A stretch of 64,000 nt of DNA from Hofstenia miamia (taxonomy: Eukaryota; Xenacoelomorpha; Acoela), in contig SCFE01000012.1 of assembly GCA_004352715.1 (NCBI GenBank), positions 2,693,939 to 2,757,938 on the forward strand, written 5' to 3'. Each line of letters begins with the position of its first letter. Position 1 is the first letter of the stretch. Positions 34,796-47,039 of this stretch are shown here, piece after piece. The notes beneath the pieces are model-generated. The model did no database searches. It had not been told where the DNA came from and was given only the letters and a program-made list of their open reading frames with translations. The translations under genes were made by a program, and so were the position numbers.

Positions 34796-35275
34796 TTGAA
34801 CTGACGAGATAATTGAGAAGTTAGTCGACATCTCCACAACTGTAAATCTGGAAAATCTCATTTTTTTAATAAAATATATATTTGTAACCAAAATTCAAGT
34901 TTCAAATTTATTGTTTTTTAAATGCCAAAACCTAAAAAAATGCCAATAAATAAAAAATAATGTCGGCCACTTTTTCTTATTTTTTTGCAGTCAATATTCC
35001 TTTCCTATAATCTTATTTAAGAAATATTTATTAAATAATAGGAAAAGCTATGTAAAAAATTCTTTGAGCATTATATTTTTAAAAAAATACCGAGCTTAAA
35101 TGAGCCTCATTCAAAGATTATATGTGGTGAGCCGAGCTGAACTTGGAAATGTTGGCTTGTTGAAAGTTTGATACTTAGTAATGCAATTTTTGTGAATATT
35201 ACAAAAAGGAAGCAAATGTGAACTTTATCATGAAAATGCTTAAAATTTAATGGTAACATTGCATCTAATTGATAG
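34796..35275. other. No gene recognised
   Basis: AT-rich spacer between element I remnants and the element II LTR. Confidence 0.5.
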
Positions 35276-36470
35276 TGTAGCATATAATCCAATTAAAGAC
35301 AAAAAGAAACCAAGATTGAACATTATATTCAAAATATAAAATCTGATTTATCAATTAATAGAATTAGTCATCCCATGTAATTTGAATAATTGTTAAGCAA
35401 ATATCTGCTGCTTTCACCTTTTGACAAATCACTAGTGGACAACTCACTCCACATTAATTTTAGTATGCAACCATTAGACATGCAGAAATATTCTACGTGG
35501 ACTGCAGAAATTGAATACGCGACAGGTACTTGTTTTCTCAATAAATATGTTTGTTACGAATTAGTATAAATATGTACAAAGCAAAGTATTATGTTTATGG
35601 AAAATAAATTCCTCGGTATTTAACTTATTCTTATCTGATTTGATTATTAACTTGTAATGTGCAGCTAACCATTTCATGTGTGTAGTGATCACAATGCTGT
35701 TGTTAGGGGATATTATATGGTAGAAGCCTTGATTGATACCTGCATTTAAGCTAAAGATAAGTGTAGGGCATTTTTCGATCATGCTTAGCTGGCTAGTGGT
35801 ATTTCAGTTTGCATGTAGTAATAACTTCAAAATAGGCTTGTCAGCCAACCCTAGGTGTGTCGAATTACTACCTATCTTATTTTAGATTCAAATTTGTACA
35901 TCATATGAGACCTATAATTGACTGATAAGGACCATCTTATTTATTGTATCATATTGTTAACTTTTATTATTCTTAAATGTAGGTTAGGAATCTGCTTTAG
36001 TTTATAGTGATTTTGCATATATAGTTACTTTTTATCTTGCAGCAGCTAGTGTTGTGACTTGTTGCTATTTTAACAATATTAAATGTAGGCTAGGAAGCTG
36101 CTCTAGTCATTACATAGTTTTTAATTGTTTAGCAGCTAGTGTTGATGCATTGTAATTCATTATGTTATTAAATTTACACTAAACAACATTGACTGTGTGA
36201 AAGATAAGTCGAATTGTGACTGGTTTTTATTAGCAAGAATAGTTAGGGCACACAATAAACATTGCCCTTGTGAGCTAGAGCTGAGTTGCTGGAATATGGA
36301 AACCTTTGAGCAGCAGATGGATTCTCAGCGACTGGATCCAGCTTCAGGCAGTTGCCCACTTCTGTAGTATCAAACAGATAGACATTACTCTGCTAAGGAG
36401 AAACTGTAATGGCCGTGTAACTAAATAGATTCAGTTAAGAGCACATCTCAGCCTGGGTGATGATTCTACA
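35276..36470 (+). mobile_element. 5' LTR of Ty3-type element II
   Basis: Starts TGTAGCATATAATCCAATTAA (compare TGTGACATAATCCAATCAA) and ends GATTCTACA. A 'caggtact' word and TATAAATA (35565-35572) occupy the same relative positions as in the LTR at 13012. Length 1,195 bp. A partial internal duplication around 'ttaaatgtagg(t/c)tagga...gcagctagtgttg' lies at about 35976-36145. Confidence 0.75.
35565..35572 (+). promoter_or_regulatory. TATA box of element II LTR
   Basis: TATAAATA about 290 bp into the LTR, matching the other copies in position. Confidence 0.55.
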
Positions 36471-36486
36471 TAGCAACCTGTGACAG
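36471..36486 (+). promoter_or_regulatory. Decayed primer-binding site of element II
   Basis: TAGCAACCTGTGACAG follows the LTR end directly and differs from the element I site (TGGCGACC-ATGACAG) by a few changes. Confidence 0.55.
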
Positions 36487-36570
36487 AAGTGCAAACAGGC
36501 TGACCAACATCAGGATGTGTGTAGTCAAGATAGTTGTTTCTTCTACACAACCTAACCGAGAAACTTACCA

Positions 36571-37721
36571 TGGTACAAACACCAGAAATCTCTCACTCTG
36601 CTCTGTTTTAATCAAGGATAAATTATGGAAAACAATAAACATTTCACTTGAACTGTGACATTATTGAAAGGAAACTACCTAACCTACAGGAATTTTTTTT
36701 TGGAATGAAATTGAAAACCCAGAAATGGAAATCAAGTGACACCAAATTAGAACCTTGCAACAGAAAATGATTGCTACACTCTAAGACAAAATTATGACAA
36801 ATAGAAAGAAGCAGAAAAATCAAATGACCCCCGCAACTTCAACAAATTAATCATTAGAAAGTCTAACCCCCACAATGGATGTAGAAATGTAAACCATCCC
36901 AGTGGAACCAGAACTAAACTCTTTTGAAATAATGGAAACTCTAAGGAGAAACTAAGAAAATGAACTGGCACTGAAAAACCAAATTCAAACACTAAATGAG
37001 AAATTTGAAAAAACAGAGGACAAAATGAAACTGATCATCCAGGAAATAAAATTTGATATGAGTCAAAGGCTAGATGAACAGAGGAGTCTTCTTCAAATTC
37101 TAGTCAATACATTGACACAGAAATTAAGGGAAGCAAGCCAAAGCATCATTGTGCAAAACAAAAGATGGGAAGTCATGTACAATGACTTGGAGACAAAAAA
37201 CAAATGGTTACAACAAGATAATAAAATGCAACAAATGGAGATAGAGCATCTCAAGAACCAGGTGTGATTTATAAAGCTGTCAGAGGATGAAGCAGATCTG
37301 CATGAAAAACCAATGCACGTGCACAGCATATTGATCACAGAAGAACCAGAGGCAGAATTAACTGCCCTGAGACAAAGTGCATGATTTACTCAGAAAGCAC
37401 ATGAAATGGAAATGAAAGAGGAGGAAAAAGAAAAAATCACACAGCAAATAACACAGGAGATGCAAGAGTGTAAAAACAGAAGTAACAATTGAAACCCCAA
37501 GAAAACTGAAATTTGAAATATACATATTAATTGAGAGACACAATGAGGAACCAACACCCTGTATAGCATGGTTACAAAAATCTATTGGAATGACTAAAAT
37601 GACTTTTAACTCAAAAAACTATCACTGGAAACAAAAGCTCATATACAAAAAGTGGAGATGACAGAAGGGAGAAATCTACCACTAGTGCTAGATGTGAATA
37701 ATAGAACAAAGTAAACATAAT
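36571..37721 (+). pseudogene. gag: gag fragment of element II (coiled-coil part only)
   Basis: A decayed frame from an ATG at 36571 is related to the element I gag N-terminus. Around 36960-37267 it reads ALKNQIQTLNEKFEKTEDKM, then SQRLDEQRSLLQILVNTL and LQQDNKMQQMEIEHL, aligning with the LTEQRNLFQQQI...REENIVKQLKIDSL stretch of element I. Stops interrupt it several times (37265 and later) and no capsid core or zinc knuckle is visible. The sequence changes character near 37720, where element III-like material begins. Confidence 0.6.
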
Positions 37722-38004
37722 AATCATCTATTGTAGTATATTTGCATCTAATGTTGTAAAATGACAATTTGTGTCCATTAAATAATATTTAATGGTTGTG
37801 TTTTAATATATCTCATTATTGTTCTCACTGTTTCTATTAAATCCTTACACAAATCAGTGCAGAAATCAAAAACCTTAGCTGCAGTGCTGCAGCCAACCTC
37901 TAACTCAAGATCAACCTAATTGGTACTAAATACTAGCTAAAGAGTCATTTTACCAGCTACCATTTTTGTTTCAATTATCTTACCATAGCCCATTTGATAT
38001 CACT
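37722..38004. other. Junction between elements II and III
   Basis: No LTR, primer site or protein motif is visible. Element III therefore lacks a recognisable 5' end. Confidence 0.4.
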
Positions 38005-39198
38005 ATGGAATCTTATATAACTCGCTCTAAAACTCATAAAGCCCTCTCTGTTGAAGACCTTCAACAAACTTCCGATGATGAACTTCTACAAATGGTCGTA
38101 AGTCTCCAAAACAACTAACTTGAATCCCAAAATCAAAAAGAAAATCTGGAACAACAATTACTTGAAACTTACCATACAGAACAAAATTTAGTTGAGAGAT
38201 TAAGCAATCTTCAAGAACAATTTGAAGAATTCAAAAGGCGCATGCTTGCTCTCAATCGACAACAATCGGCACAACCAGTTTTTCAAGAAAACCAATCCAC
38301 TCCTATTGACGTAACTCCCCAACTTGATGCAATTCGCAAAGAAATTTTTGATCAATTTGAGAAACTTGAAAAGAAAATGTCAGACGACTTGAAAAATTTT
38401 TTTCAAGATGCCAAAGCAAACAAAATTCCCACTGATGTGTTTCAGCCTCACTATGAAGATTCTCCATTACCTGAATTTCCAACAAATGTGACGCCACTTA
38501 ACATAGTTCAAGCTCCAAAATTTAACGGAAACATTGATGCTTCATCCCCCACTTTTGATGAATAGTTAGCAAAATTTGAACTATATATGAAACAAATGGA
38601 ATTGGATCAAACTACTGCCACTTCTCAATTAGCTTTTTACTTAAAAGATAAAGCTAATCCCTATTACCTTAGTTTTGATGAAGAAACCAAAAACCATTAC
38701 CCAACATTAATTGGGAAACTGAAACATCACTTTAATTCTAGATCTATTAAGAAACAATATCAAATGTTATTGTTTGAACAACAGTATAAACAAAACAATG
38801 ATATCGCTGCACATGTAATGCAAATTCAACGTTTACTATTATTGTCAAGTGAAGATAACAAATACACATCTGAAGACTTGTACACTTTTGTTATGCGTAG
38901 CTTAACAGTTAGCATTTGAAGATGCTTAGAAGCTAAATGCGACATTGACGACGACATAGAAACAATTATAACCAAAGCCATTAATGTACAATTAGTTTTG
39001 GAAAACAATTTGAAAATCAAAAGAGACGCTTTATCTATGATGCCTAAAATGAATAATTCCATTCAACTTCCAAAACAATCACTAAAGGAAACCACAACTG
39101 ATTCTAATCGAAAAAACCAATCAATTCCAAATCAACAGACGTTAATAGTGACAAAATATGTTGTTTCTGCTGCAGACGCAAAGGACATAGTTCCATAA
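38005..39198 (+). pseudogene. gag: gag of Ty3-type element III (three in-frame stops)
   Basis: One frame from the ATG at 38005 is readable across stops TAA (38116), TAG (38563) and TGA (38917). It has a coiled-coil N-terminus (ENLEQQLLETYHTEQNLVER), then 'IVQAPKFNGNIDASSPTFDE' directly before the TAG, where related gags have W. 'LAKFELYMKQMELDQ' and 'LAFYLKDKANPYYLSF' form the capsid core. Near 39159 another frame shows CCFCCRRKGHSS, a C-X2-C-X4-H zinc knuckle whose last cysteine is replaced. It would package the element RNA. All three stops are single-transition products of Gln, Trp or Arg codons. Confidence 0.8.
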
Positions 39199-39300
39199 AC
39201 AGTGATTACATTACACAGGATACAATGCGAAAAATAAAGGATGTCTCATTACAACTCTATTAAATAAAACTGATAGAGTTATAACATTACGACCACAACA

Positions 39301-40310
39301 ATGAAAAATATTTGCTTTTCCAGTGTATACCCACATCAAGAAAACCGAAACTGTTTATTAATAAACAATTCAAGTACAAAATCACAAGAAGATATTACAA
39401 TACCAAAAGTTAATTCTGATTCACATCCACACTTAACTTCTAATCAAATAAAAGACTTAAACAATTTGCTTACAAGATACCATGAAGCTTTCAACTTTGG
39501 TACTATTAGCATTCGTCAAGCTATCAGTAAATTTCATCACATCAAAACAACTTCTAAAAAACCAATTCACCAACAAGTTCGTTGCCTTCCAGAACACCAT
39601 AAGGAAGAATTTCTAGACAATTACGGAATTATTAAGTAATGGCATTATACATAATAGTGATAGTCCCTATGTGTCACCTACAGTTTTCATAACACAAGGA
39701 AATAAAACGTGATTATCTATTGATTTCCAAAAACTCAATGACATTACTGTCAAAGATGCTTATCCTTTACTATGAATAGATGATATTCTTTACAATGCCA
39801 GTAAATTAAAATATTCTCAAGTTTTGATTTATGCAAAGCCTATTGGCAAGTTCCTATGAATTCCGATGATATAGAAAAAACAGCCTTCATTACATCCTAT
39901 GGTTTATTTGAATGGCTCTACATGGCATTCGGTTTATCAAATGCACCAGCCACGTATCAACGTTATGTAACGAAAGTCCTAATGAATGGCAATAATAAAT
40001 TAGACGACAGTATTGCTGCTTACATCAACAATATTTTAATATCCTCATTGTCATTTCCAGAACATTTAGAAAAACTAGAACAAGTTCTTAAAATCTTAAA
40101 TAAAATTGGTGTTAAAATTAATGGCAACAAATGCAATTTAGCTAGACACTCCACAGTATTTCTTGGCAGAAAATTGAACACAATACGATTATTTTAAAAG
40201 ATGACACTACTTCTTTAATAGTCTATACAGTGTCCTAAAAATCGCAAAGATGTTCAATGTATACTTGGATTTTTTAATTACTACAGAGTTTTAAGTTTTA
40301 TTCCTGATAT
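39301..40310 (+). pseudogene. Reverse transcriptase of element III, catalytic YxDD changed to YINN
   Basis: The lead-in 'FNFGTISIRQAISKF' (39301-39639) is followed in other frames by 'NGIIHNSDSPYVSPTVFI', 'LSIDFQKLNDITVKDAYPLL', 'LCKAYWQVPM' and 'ITSYGLFEWLYMAFGLSNAP'. The catalytic box at 40021-40032 reads Tyr-Ile-Asn-Asn, where the polymerase needs two aspartates, so it is dead regardless of the frameshifts. 'FLGRKL' and 'FFNYYRVLSFIPDI' follow. No protease segment is visible between gag and RT (39200-39300). Confidence 0.85.
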
Positions 40311-40875
40311 TGCTAAAAAGACCATTAATATGTCAAATTTATTAAAGTCTAAAAATGGTTTTCAATGGCAATGGAAGCACCAAGAAGAATTTGATTTACT
40401 TAAAAAAGAATTCAAAAAACGACCATCATTGAATTTTCCTGATTACTCCAAAGAATTAATTGTAGTACAGTAGCTATTGGAGCTTGTCTTAGTCAAAATA
40501 TTGATGGTAAAGAACTACTTATTCAATTTTTTACCAGAAAATTAAAAAATTCTAAATTAAATTATGGCAGCACAAAGTTAGAAATGTTAGCATTAGTTGA
40601 ATCATTAAAGAAATTTCGATATTTCTTAATTGGTGAGAAAAACTGTACTGTACGCATGGATAATAGTGGATTATCATGGTTAAAGAAATTCTCTGGAGAT
40701 AAATCGAATATTGTTGCACATTGGATAGAACATTTCAGTGCCTTTAATTTCACTATTCAACACTGCAAAGGAACATTGCATGCTAATGCAGATTTATTAA
40801 CCGCTCTACCAGAATACCAAGGGGATTTACAAAAAACTCCTGGTGATAAAATAGAATTGCAGAAAAACAATTAGT
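40311..40875 (+). pseudogene. RNase H domain of element III
   Basis: 'FQWQWKHQEEFDLLKKEF' is the usual connection before RNase H. Then, in shifting frames, 'AIGACLSQNIDGKELLIQF', 'TRKLKNSKLNYGSTKLEML', 'FRYFLIGEKNCTVRMDNSGL' and 'HANADLLTALP' give the RNase H pattern (GA.L.Q.., E..L, .TD., ..AD.LSR) with several altered acidic residues. It would degrade the RNA strand of the RNA-DNA hybrid. Confidence 0.8.
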
Positions 40876-40926
40876 TGATCCACTTTTGAAACAAATTATT
40901 AAAAAAAGTTACTATGTCAGTGACAN

Positions 40927-41344
40927 CAGCAGAAAATTAAAAAGTTCTGAATTAAATTACAGCAGCACAAAGTTAGAAATGTTAGCATTAGTTGAATCAT
41001 TAAAGAAATTTCGATATTTCTTAATTGGTGAGAAAAACTTTACTGTACACATGGATAATAGAGGATTATCATGGTTAAAGAAATTCTCCGGAGATAAATT
41101 GAATATTGTTGCACGTTGGATAGAACAACTAAATGACTTTAATTTCTTTATTGAACATTGCAAAGGAACTTTACATGCTAATGCAGATTTATTAACTGCT
41201 CTACCATAATACAAAAGGGATTTACAAAAAACTCCTGGTGATAAAATCGAATTTTCTTTCATTCCAAAAAATGAATATGAAAATTTACCTGATATTAATG
41301 TTGATAGACAAGGAAAATCCACTTTAAGCATTACCATTACAGAA
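40927..41344 (+). repeat. Duplicated RNase H segment after an N join
   Basis: 40928-41238 repeats 40533-40843 with several percent divergence. The 87 bp before the N (40839-40925) reappear at about 41345-41431. The direct repeat on both sides and the N at 40926 suggest that two alleles or copies were concatenated. Confidence 0.85.
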
Positions 41345-41392
41345 TCCTGGTGATAAAATAGAATTGCAGAAAAACAATTAGTTGATCCACTT

Positions 41393-42751
41393 TTGAAACA
41401 AATTATTAAAAAAAGTTACTATGTCAGTGACACGATTTTAGATCCTATTGCTTCTCACTATTATAATAAGTACAAATGGCAACTCACATCTCAAGGTTTA
41501 CTGTTTGCTAAATCTAGAAACCATCGCATTGCTATTCCCGAATATTATAAATGTGATCTAATACGGAAAATACATGAAAACAGTCATTTGGGCATTTTGC
41601 AAACTGAAAAAACTGTAAATACACGTTTTATAGTAACTAATTTGCGAAAAGTGGTATACGATGTCATTGATAAATGTAAAATTTGCTTACTAACTAATAA
41701 AGATCACTTTCCACAACAACAAACAGAACTTCAAAAAATTATTGCTGAAAAACCTAATGAAATCATTCATATTGACATTGAACAATTATTAAAAGATGTC
41801 AAAAATTTTCAATATGTTGTAGTTATGGTTGACAATTTCACTAAATATTGTAAAATTATACCTACTGATTTAATTACAGCTAAAAAAATCGCTGATATCA
41901 ATGTTCATGAATGGATACTAACCATTGGACCAATGTCACAAATAATAACAGATCAAGGTGTTCAGTTTGAAAGTTCTTTGTTTTCTGAATTGATGTCGCA
42001 ACTTGAAATTTTACATGAACATACGACAGTTTACCATCCCCAAGCCAATGGTATGGCTGAAAGAACTAACCGTACTTTACTAAAATTAATCAGAGCATTA
42101 ACTTCACGTATAGGAGGTAAACATTGGCGTAAAATAATTAAAAAAGTAGAATTTTATTATAACACGTCTGTTCATACCACTACTGGCATTTCACCATATA
42201 AAGCTATGTTTGGTCATGAAGCTGTTGCTCCTCTATCAATACTTTTTAAAAACTATTCGAGATTTTCAACCAATAAATATGTTCAAGATCTCATAGACAT
42301 TTTAATGTCTACACATGAAACTATGATTCATAATACCAAAAACGAAACTTTAACAAAAAGATTTATGGAAAACATCACTCCATCGGAGATAAAGTTTATA
42401 TTTTTATACCTGGAATAACCACAGACAAACATCAAGTCCGAAAATTGGCACATAAATGGCAAGGTCCTTTTGAGATTGTCAAAATGTTACCTGATAATAA
42501 CTATAAACTAAATTCCGGTAAAATAGTTCATTTCCAAAATCTCAAACGCACTATTGAAGACATTGAAAATGTCAAGTTAGACAATTTTAATGAATTAAAA
42601 TGATGTATCTGATATTGAAAGTGTACAAGAGGAATCTTTTGATGAACCAATGCAATACAATGTAAATGTACCATCTCGAATTTTACCAAAGCGTACAACT
42701 AGAAATCCTAATCGTAATTATATTTCCCAAGATTGGGAACTAGATATTTAA
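41393..42751 (+). pseudogene. Integrase of element III (core intact, late frameshift)
   Basis: The 341-codon frame (41393-42418) holds the zinc-binding domain with H61, H65, C95 and C98 (HENSH, CKIC). The catalytic core has D128 (IIHIDIE), D187 (IITDQGV) and E223 (NGMAERT), so a D,D-35-E triad is complete. After a frameshift near 42400, the GPY/F module continues: HKWQGPFEIVKML, then HFQNLKR. A further stop near 42600 is followed in a neighbouring frame by a tail ending DWELDI at 42751. It would insert the cDNA into the genome. It is the best preserved enzyme of the cluster, but the C-terminal breaks and its surroundings argue against activity. Confidence 0.9.
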
Positions 42752-42764
42752 CATTTGTTTAGGT

Positions 42765-43568
42765 ATGAAACGACAACGCACACCACCGAAGGCAAGTGAG
42801 ACTTCCTTGTCTCTATCCAGGCACAGTGTCAAATGGAGAAAATCATACCAGTCCCATACATCTTTGGATGCAGGTTCTGGGAGCACTGAATCAGACGCTT
42901 CTCAGTCTAAACAGAGGCTTCAAATGGTTTCTGTTTCTACTGAGACTGTGAGGCCCACGCTGCACCATGAGCTTCAAATGGTTCATGAAGCAGAAGGGAC
43001 GAGTATTCAGTCATCCTAGTTTGCACCTGTTCACCATCAGCTTCAAATGGTTGATGATGTTTGGGAAGAGGGTTTCCTTGCACCAGGAACCACAATGGTG
43101 GGCGTTAAACATAAAATTATGGATTCCTCACCATTTACAGATGTTTCAGAGTCTTATATTAATCGACCTTGCCCAGACGTGGACTCGTCTGCCTCCTCTA
43201 CAAACTCTAGAACTCTTAAAAAATTTACTTCTATATAAGTCGAACTGCTCCACCCCTATTTCAAACCTACAAAGAAGGCTCCCTATATAGTTGATCAAAA
43301 TACTCCCGCTGAAACTAAGGAACACATACAAACTCTTTTATTTTATCAAACTTCTGTTCCCTCTGCAAGTGTATTACCTTTCACTATAGACTCTTATAAA
43401 CGAGCTCGTTGGAATACTTTACTATTTTACAAGTACACGATGGCAAAAACTTTTGAAAGATGTTATCTAAACGCAAAAATTCATCCTTCCTTTGATGAAA
43501 ACTTCAACATTAAAAATTTACGACAACTACTGGTAAATTTAACTAAAATTGAACTAATCGAATGCTAA
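42765..43568 (+). pseudogene. ORF3 of element III: unrecognised 267-codon frame downstream of pol
   Basis: Begins with an ATG 13 bp after the pol tail stop and remains in one frame to 43568, crossed only by TAG (43017) and TAA (43236). The N-terminal third is Ser/Thr- and basic-rich (MKRQRTPPKASETSLSLS) and contains a short internal repeat (HHELQMVHE, then HHQLQMVDD). The last 100 codons are hydrophilic and helical (KRARWNTLLFYKYTMAKTF). There is no signal peptide or membrane anchor, so it is not an envelope gene although it sits in the env position. It may be related at the C-terminus to the 3' frames at 33649-34060 and 57110-57240, but the resemblance is weak. Confidence 0.6.
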
Positions 43569-46116
43569 ATTTCCAGCCAGTTCCAACTCTGGCGCAGACT
43601 ATACTAGGCATTATTCTTTGATTGGGCCAGGTTGTGGGTCATTGTTAGAAGTACCGGGTCGGGACATCATTGTTATATAGGGCGGGTCAGCTGTGAGCAG
43701 TGAAAGATTATGCAAGCAAACATTAAAGTGGGTTTTGTTTGAAAATCATAATTATGTGTGCTGAAAAAAATAATTAGCCCTATATATACAATATGATAAG
43801 TGCATCATCAATTTTAAATTTGATTATTATGCTATTTTACATGCTTGACATAAGTCTATATACATGTAATTGATTATGGCCTATGTGTACCAGTACAGCA
43901 AATGCTTAAATTTTAGTAATAATAAGTGAATGCCTAAAAAAGTATTATTTAGTTCAAATGTTCTAGTTAAAATGTTATTTAACAAATAGCTTAATAATTT
44001 AATCTCTTGATTTGTCTTGTTTTAGGTAGCTTCTTCGCATGGGACTACTAAGCACTACATCGGATATTAGCATTAACAATTCTTGTGGTGTCCGGATTTT
44101 TTCATATTATTTATATTTTTGAGCCACCATTTTTCGTTTTCTTGTTAACAGACCGTGGCTTTCCTTCGTTTTATCATTTTTATATTTAACTCGAATGTAA
44201 TAAGTATAAAATATAGGAGTTAGGCATTAGAAATTTCTTCGGACATTGCGCAGTTTGCAGCAGGGCGTGTTGGCAGGTATCAATTTATTCCTCATTAACC
44301 GAAAACCTTTAATGGTCTGATTATAAAAATGCGAATAGATCATCAGTAACTAAAATTTTTGTGGTAAAATCAAGGGAGGTTAATCAATGGGTGATCTTGT
44401 GTACATTTATATGGTATTTTGAGAAATCTCTTCAATTAGCACCAGCAACTTGTCCAACAATCTTATGCTATGCTAAATAGGAATACGGTGCAAAATAAAT
44501 AGCTGCTAGATTATGAAAATTTTAACTTTGAAAATTTTTAAAAGCTTTATTATAGAATAGAAGCCTCTTTAAAATCAAGTTCTATGAAGTGTTGCCTATG
44601 CGAATTAGTGTTACTAATACTATCAGTGAGATTAAGTATTGCTGCGTACAATTTCTGCCAAGTTAACAAAAACTATATTTTGAAGAAAAGTTAAAAACAT
44701 TTCAGTTTTATTAATAAATATTTTGGTGCAAGAAGTTTTGTCCATGATTGCATAAATTTAGTAGCTAACATATAATTGCAATTACTAAATGGTATTTGTC
44801 AGCCACTTATTTATAGTTCTATTCAAGTCTATTCAATTTAAAATATACTAGACAATGGTTATGTCACCCACACACCCCAAACATTTGAAATTAGTTGCTG
44901 AGATTTCATGGTATAAGGTTGTACTTTAGCCAAATATTCATAAAGTATTTGCGCATAGCTTCCTAAACTTTACTTAGCAATTAACATCCATATGTTATGC
45001 ACAAGCTATCTAAAAGTCAATATTGGATAAAGACATCTTGTTTAGGCTTATTTATGTAATAGAAAACCTATTTTGCGGGATTGGTAATTAGGGTTCTTTA
45101 TGGGAGTATGCCCTGATTCTGAACAAATATAGACTGAAATAATAACTAAATATTCTTCTCAAGGGACATGAGCTTCAATATATAAGAAAACATATTCTAA
45201 CCAGAAACAAATTCAATACAATGAAAAATTTGTTTAGGTCGATTCTGGATTCAGTTTTGGTTGCCTATTAGGCAGTTTCTCAAATAAAAGAATAGCTAAT
45301 TAATGTAAATACAAAATTAAAATGCATGAGATATATTTTACAATTATTTCAAATTATGAGGAAATTATAATTTCAAAATTGAGCTCAATCCATTTTAGAT
45401 GCAAAATCAATCTATCATCACCATTGGCGTCAAACCTGGGGAGCTATTGTGGATTAAACCCCTCTTTTTTGAAAACGTACATTTTAGAATGTGATATTAT
45501 CAAGATATTATTTGATTTTTAAACTCTTTTAGTATATTATAAAACGAATTCTTGCACAATTATAGTACTTTTCAAAAAAAAATTATGTTAGTAAATCACA
45601 AACGAGATTTTACAGCAATAATGTGCTGAAATTTCCTATATCAATGATTACGAAAAATATTATGCTTCAATATGCTGCAAACTAGTTTCACTGGAATTTT
45701 ATGGTATCTTAGAAAGCCAGAAAAGACCAATAAATGCTGAAAATGACACCCAAAATAACATAAATTTTCAAAGCAAGACATTTGTCACTATCACATCAAG
45801 CTAATGTATTACATTCTTTCAAAGTTGAAAGAGTCAGCTAGCAATTTAGTTTGCTTCTGCAAAGAATCCTTCTCTTAGGGATGAGTTGTTAACTTAAAAC
45901 CTAATACCGCAGTCTTGATTAAAATTGTACATATTTTTTCAACATTCTGGAATTGGTCAATATTTTGACTCATTACAGCAACCCGCACACATTTATAATT
46001 CTTTATTCAAAGTAATTATTTACAAGCATTTATTTTAATTCTTTGCCCTTGTCAAAACGCATAACATACGTCAAAATTTAACAAACATAAAGAACGCTGA
46101 TACTCTGAAAAATCAG
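43569..46116. other. No gene recognised; no 3' LTR of element III seen
   Basis: A GC-richer patch at about 43620-43690 (gggccaggttgtgggtc...accgggtcgggac) resembles ends of the GC-rich repeat family. The rest is AT-rich with short frames only. Confidence 0.45.
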
Positions 46117-46715
46117 AGAGTGCGGGGGTGGATACAAATCCCATAGAGCCGGTATATATATATATATANNNNNNNNNNNNNNNNNNNNNNNNNNNNNNNN
46201 NNNNNNNNNNNNNNNNNNNNNNNNNNNNNNNNNNNNNNNNNNNNNNNNNNNNNNNNNNNNNNNNNNNNNNNNNNNNNNNNNNNNNNNNNNNNNNNNNNNN
46301 NNNNNNNNNNNNNNNNNNNNNNNNNNNNNNNNNNNNNNNNNNNNNNNNNNNNNNNNNNNNNNNNNNNNNNNNNNNNNNNNNNNNNNNNNNNNNNNNNNNN
46401 NNNNNNNNNNNNNNNNNNNNNNNNNNNNNNNNNNNNNNNNNNNNNNNNNNNNNNNNNNNNNNNNNNNNNNNNNNNNNNNNNNNNNNNNNNNNNNNNNNNN
46501 NNNNNNNNNNNNNNNNNNNNNNNNNNNNNNNNNNNNNNNNNNNNNNNNNNNNNNNNNNNNNNNNNNNNNNNNNNNNNNNNNNNNNNNNNNNNNNNNNNNN
46601 NNNNNNNNNNNNNNNNNNNNNNNNNNNNNNNNNNNNNNNNNNNNNNNNNNNNNNNNNNNNNNNNNNNNNNNNNNNNNNNNNNNNNNNNNNNNNATATATA
46701 TATATATATATATAT
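46117..46715. repeat. Microsatellite-linked repeat, arm 1, with gap
   Basis: The word 'gagagtgcgggggtggatac' followed by 'aaatcccata' leads into (TA)n and a 525-N gap (46169-46693). The same word recurs inverted at 47712-47746, also next to (TA)n. Confidence 0.65.
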
Positions 46716-47039
46716 TAGGGATACTACTTTTTAATATCTTTCTACGAAAACAATACACTGTATCATATTTATATGCGTTTTTATGCACAAGTAACTATAC
46801 TGTGCCTTAATTTAAGCTGTGTTTAAAAAATTTCACCCATGAATCCATATTTGTGTTGATCAATTTTGCTTCTTGAAAGTTATTTTGCGATTCTAAGGTT
46901 CTGAAGCTGTTTGTATTCAACATCATCAGACTTTGCTGAAATTTTACTGGAGCTGCTTTTTTAATAAATACAGTAAAGCTGAAATCTCACTACTACTTTT
47001 CTGTATTTGAGGCCATTTTGCTGTCCATTTCCGTGACAG

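Noticed and set aside
37025-37267. An isolated coiled-coil host gene.
   Set aside because: It aligns with the coiled-coil part of the element I gag and sits behind a matching LTR and primer-binding site, so it belongs to element II.
42765-43568. ORF3 as an envelope gene of an errantivirus-like element.
   Set aside because: There is no signal peptide, furin-type site, fusion segment or transmembrane anchor in the frame.
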